This document shows, in pieces, positions 4,624 to 5,662 of a DNA stretch of 5,662 nt. The notes under the pieces were generated by a model. It saw only the letters and a list, made by a program, of their open reading frames with translations. It ran no database searches and had not been told where the DNA came from. Numbering within the stretch: the stretch's first letter is position 1; the number at the start of each line of letters is the position of its first letter. The DNA is from Nitriliruptoraceae bacterium (lineage in GTDB: Bacteria; Actinomycetota; Nitriliruptoria; Nitriliruptorales; Nitriliruptoraceae), in assembly GCA_007125475.1 (NCBI GenBank), contig SLDB01000279.1, positions 1 through 5,662 on the forward strand, in the 5' to 3' direction. The position numbers were made by a program, and so were the translations under genes.

Positions 4624-5610
4624 ATGGGTGAGTTGCTGGTCCTGATCGATCACAGTGAGAGCGAGCCGCGGAAGGTCTCGCTGCAGATGCTCTCGGCCGC
4701 CAAGAGCCTCGCGGAGGCCTCAGGTGACACGGTCGCGGCGGTGTGGCTCGGCCCCGGTGCCGACGCCGCGGCCGCCGCGCTCGGGAGTCACGGCGCGCAG
4801 AAGCTGTACCACTGGGACTCCGAGGACGCCCTCGGGTACGTCACGCTGCCGCAGGTCTCGGCGCTGCAGGTGGCGTTCGAGACCTCCGGGGCGGACACGC
4901 TGCTGTTCGCCTCCGGGAACCACACCAAGGACGTCGCCGCACGGCTGGCGATCCGCCTCGACGCCGGGGTGATCACCGACGCGACCGACGTCGAGGTCGG
5001 CGACGACGGACGCCTCGTCGCCACCAAGGAGGTCTTCGGTGGGGAGATGATCACCACCTCGAAGATCGCCGACGGCAAGCACCAGTTCATCGGGGTCGCC
5101 GCGAACGCGTTCCCGGCCGAGGACACCGGTGGTGGGGCCCCGGAGCTCGTGGCCCTGGACGTCACCCTCGACGACGCCGCGACGGCCTCGAAGGTCGTCA
5201 GCGTCGAGAAGCAGGGCAGCTCGGACCGTCCCGACATCGGGGAGGCGGCGGTGGTCGTCGCCGGGGGACGTGGCCTGGGCAACGAGTCGGGCTTCGAGCT
5301 CATGGAGCAGCTCGCCGACCTCATCGGGGCCGGTGTCGGCGCTTCGCGTGCCGCCACCGACGCCGGCTGGTACCCGCACCGCTACCAGGTGGGTCAGACG
5401 GGTCGGACGATCTCGCCGACGTTGTACATCGGCTCGGGGATCTCCGGGGCGATCCAGCACCGCGCCGGGATGCAGACCTCGCAGAACATCGTCGCGATCA
5501 ACAAGGACGCCGAGGCCCCGATCTTCCAGATCGCCGACTTCGGTGTCGTCGGCGACCTCTACAAGGTGGTGCCGAAGCTGATCGAGGAGCTCGAGGCCCG
5601 GAAGGGCTGA
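4624..5610 (+). CDS. etfA: Electron transfer flavoprotein alpha subunit
   Basis: The 328-residue protein is the FAD-binding subunit of ETF. The ATG at 4624-4626 follows AAGGA (4612-4616) by seven bases. The N-terminal domain (1 to about 190) has the EtfA core, including SGNHTKDVAARLA (97-109). The C-terminal FAD domain begins at VVVAGGRGLG (210-219) and continues through GAGVGASRAATDAGW (235-249), QVGQTGR (255-261), the alpha signature LYIGSGISGAIQHRAGM (267-283), AINKD (291-295) and ADFGVVGDLYKVVP (304-317). Residues equivalent to the human FAD ligands are all present with a constant offset of 7: Arg242, Thr259, His279, Asn293, Asp311. At position 270 Gly replaces the usual Ala/Thr of the signature. 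It is an ordinary electron-transferring ETF alpha; the membrane ETF:quinone oxidoreductase that should oxidise it is not in the window. Confidence 0.96.
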   Translation: MGELLVLIDHSESEPRKVSLQMLSAAKSLAEASGDTVAAVWLGPGADAAAAALGSHGAQKLYHWDSEDALGYVTLPQVSALQVAFETSGADTLLFASGNHTKDVAARLAIRLDAGVITDATDVEVGDDGRLVATKEVFGGEMITTSKIADGKHQFIGVAANAFPAEDTGGGAPELVALDVTLDDAATASKVVSVEKQGSSDRPDIGEAAVVVAGGRGLGNESGFELMEQLADLIGAGVGASRAATDAGWYPHRYQVGQTGRTISPTLYIGSGISGAIQHRAGMQTSQNIVAINKDAEAPIFQIADFGVVGDLYKVVPKLIEELEARKG

Positions 5611-5611
5611 C

Positions 5612-5639
5612 GGGTCTTCGCGCCGTCACCGGCGCACCC
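5612..5639 (+). terminator. Candidate hairpin terminator after etfA
   Basis: A perfect stem GCGCCG (5620-5625) / CGGCGC (5630-5635) with loop TCAC begins nine bases after the etfA stop. GGGT (5612-5615) and ACCC (5636-5639) can extend it across a four-base bulge. No run of T follows, so if it terminates transcription it does so without the classic U-tract. Such hairpins are common after actinobacterial operons; it may instead only protect the mRNA end. Confidence 0.4.
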
Positions 5640-5662
5640 CGCACCGAACACCCGACGCCCCG

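Overview
The window is high-GC DNA (roughly 70% by eye) with frequent GTG starts, Shine-Dalgarno leaders and an actinobacterial style of protein sequence. I read it as a chromosomal segment of an Actinomycetota member. The class Acidimicrobiia is a reasonable guess from the look of the SCO and CtaG-like proteins, but this is inference and no marker gene is present.

Layout. Positions 1-1258 hold a leftward cluster, transcribed PCuAC lipoprotein -> SCO lipoprotein -> start of a CtaG-like membrane protein that runs off the left edge. Together they look like a copper-delivery module for cytochrome c oxidase assembly: PCuAC has the exact H-X10-M-X21-H-X-M copper site, and SCO has CxxxC plus a distal His. 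Positions 1259-1508 are a 250-base divergent intergenic region with a strong imperfect hairpin and three tandem 13-bp repeats. Positions 1509-3469 run rightward: a 90-aa three-helix membrane protein of unknown function, then an ABC-2 type exporter made of an ATPase and a permease whose genes overlap by 4 bases.

Positions 3470-3776 are a 307-base gap with no convincing gene. It holds an AT-rich patch, a long hairpin and a 24-base tandem duplication just before etfB. Positions 3777-5610 encode the two subunits of electron transfer flavoprotein, etfB then etfA. These form the soluble FAD heterodimer that takes electrons from acyl-CoA and related dehydrogenases and passes them to a membrane quinone oxidoreductase (not in this window). 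A hairpin without a T-tract follows etfA.

The three modules are not obviously linked in function beyond respiration in the broad sense. I see no mobile element, RNA gene, CRISPR array or defence system, and no clear sign of a new biological system. The items most worth a second look are the tandem 13-bp repeats with the small membrane protein they precede, and the structured leader of etfBA.
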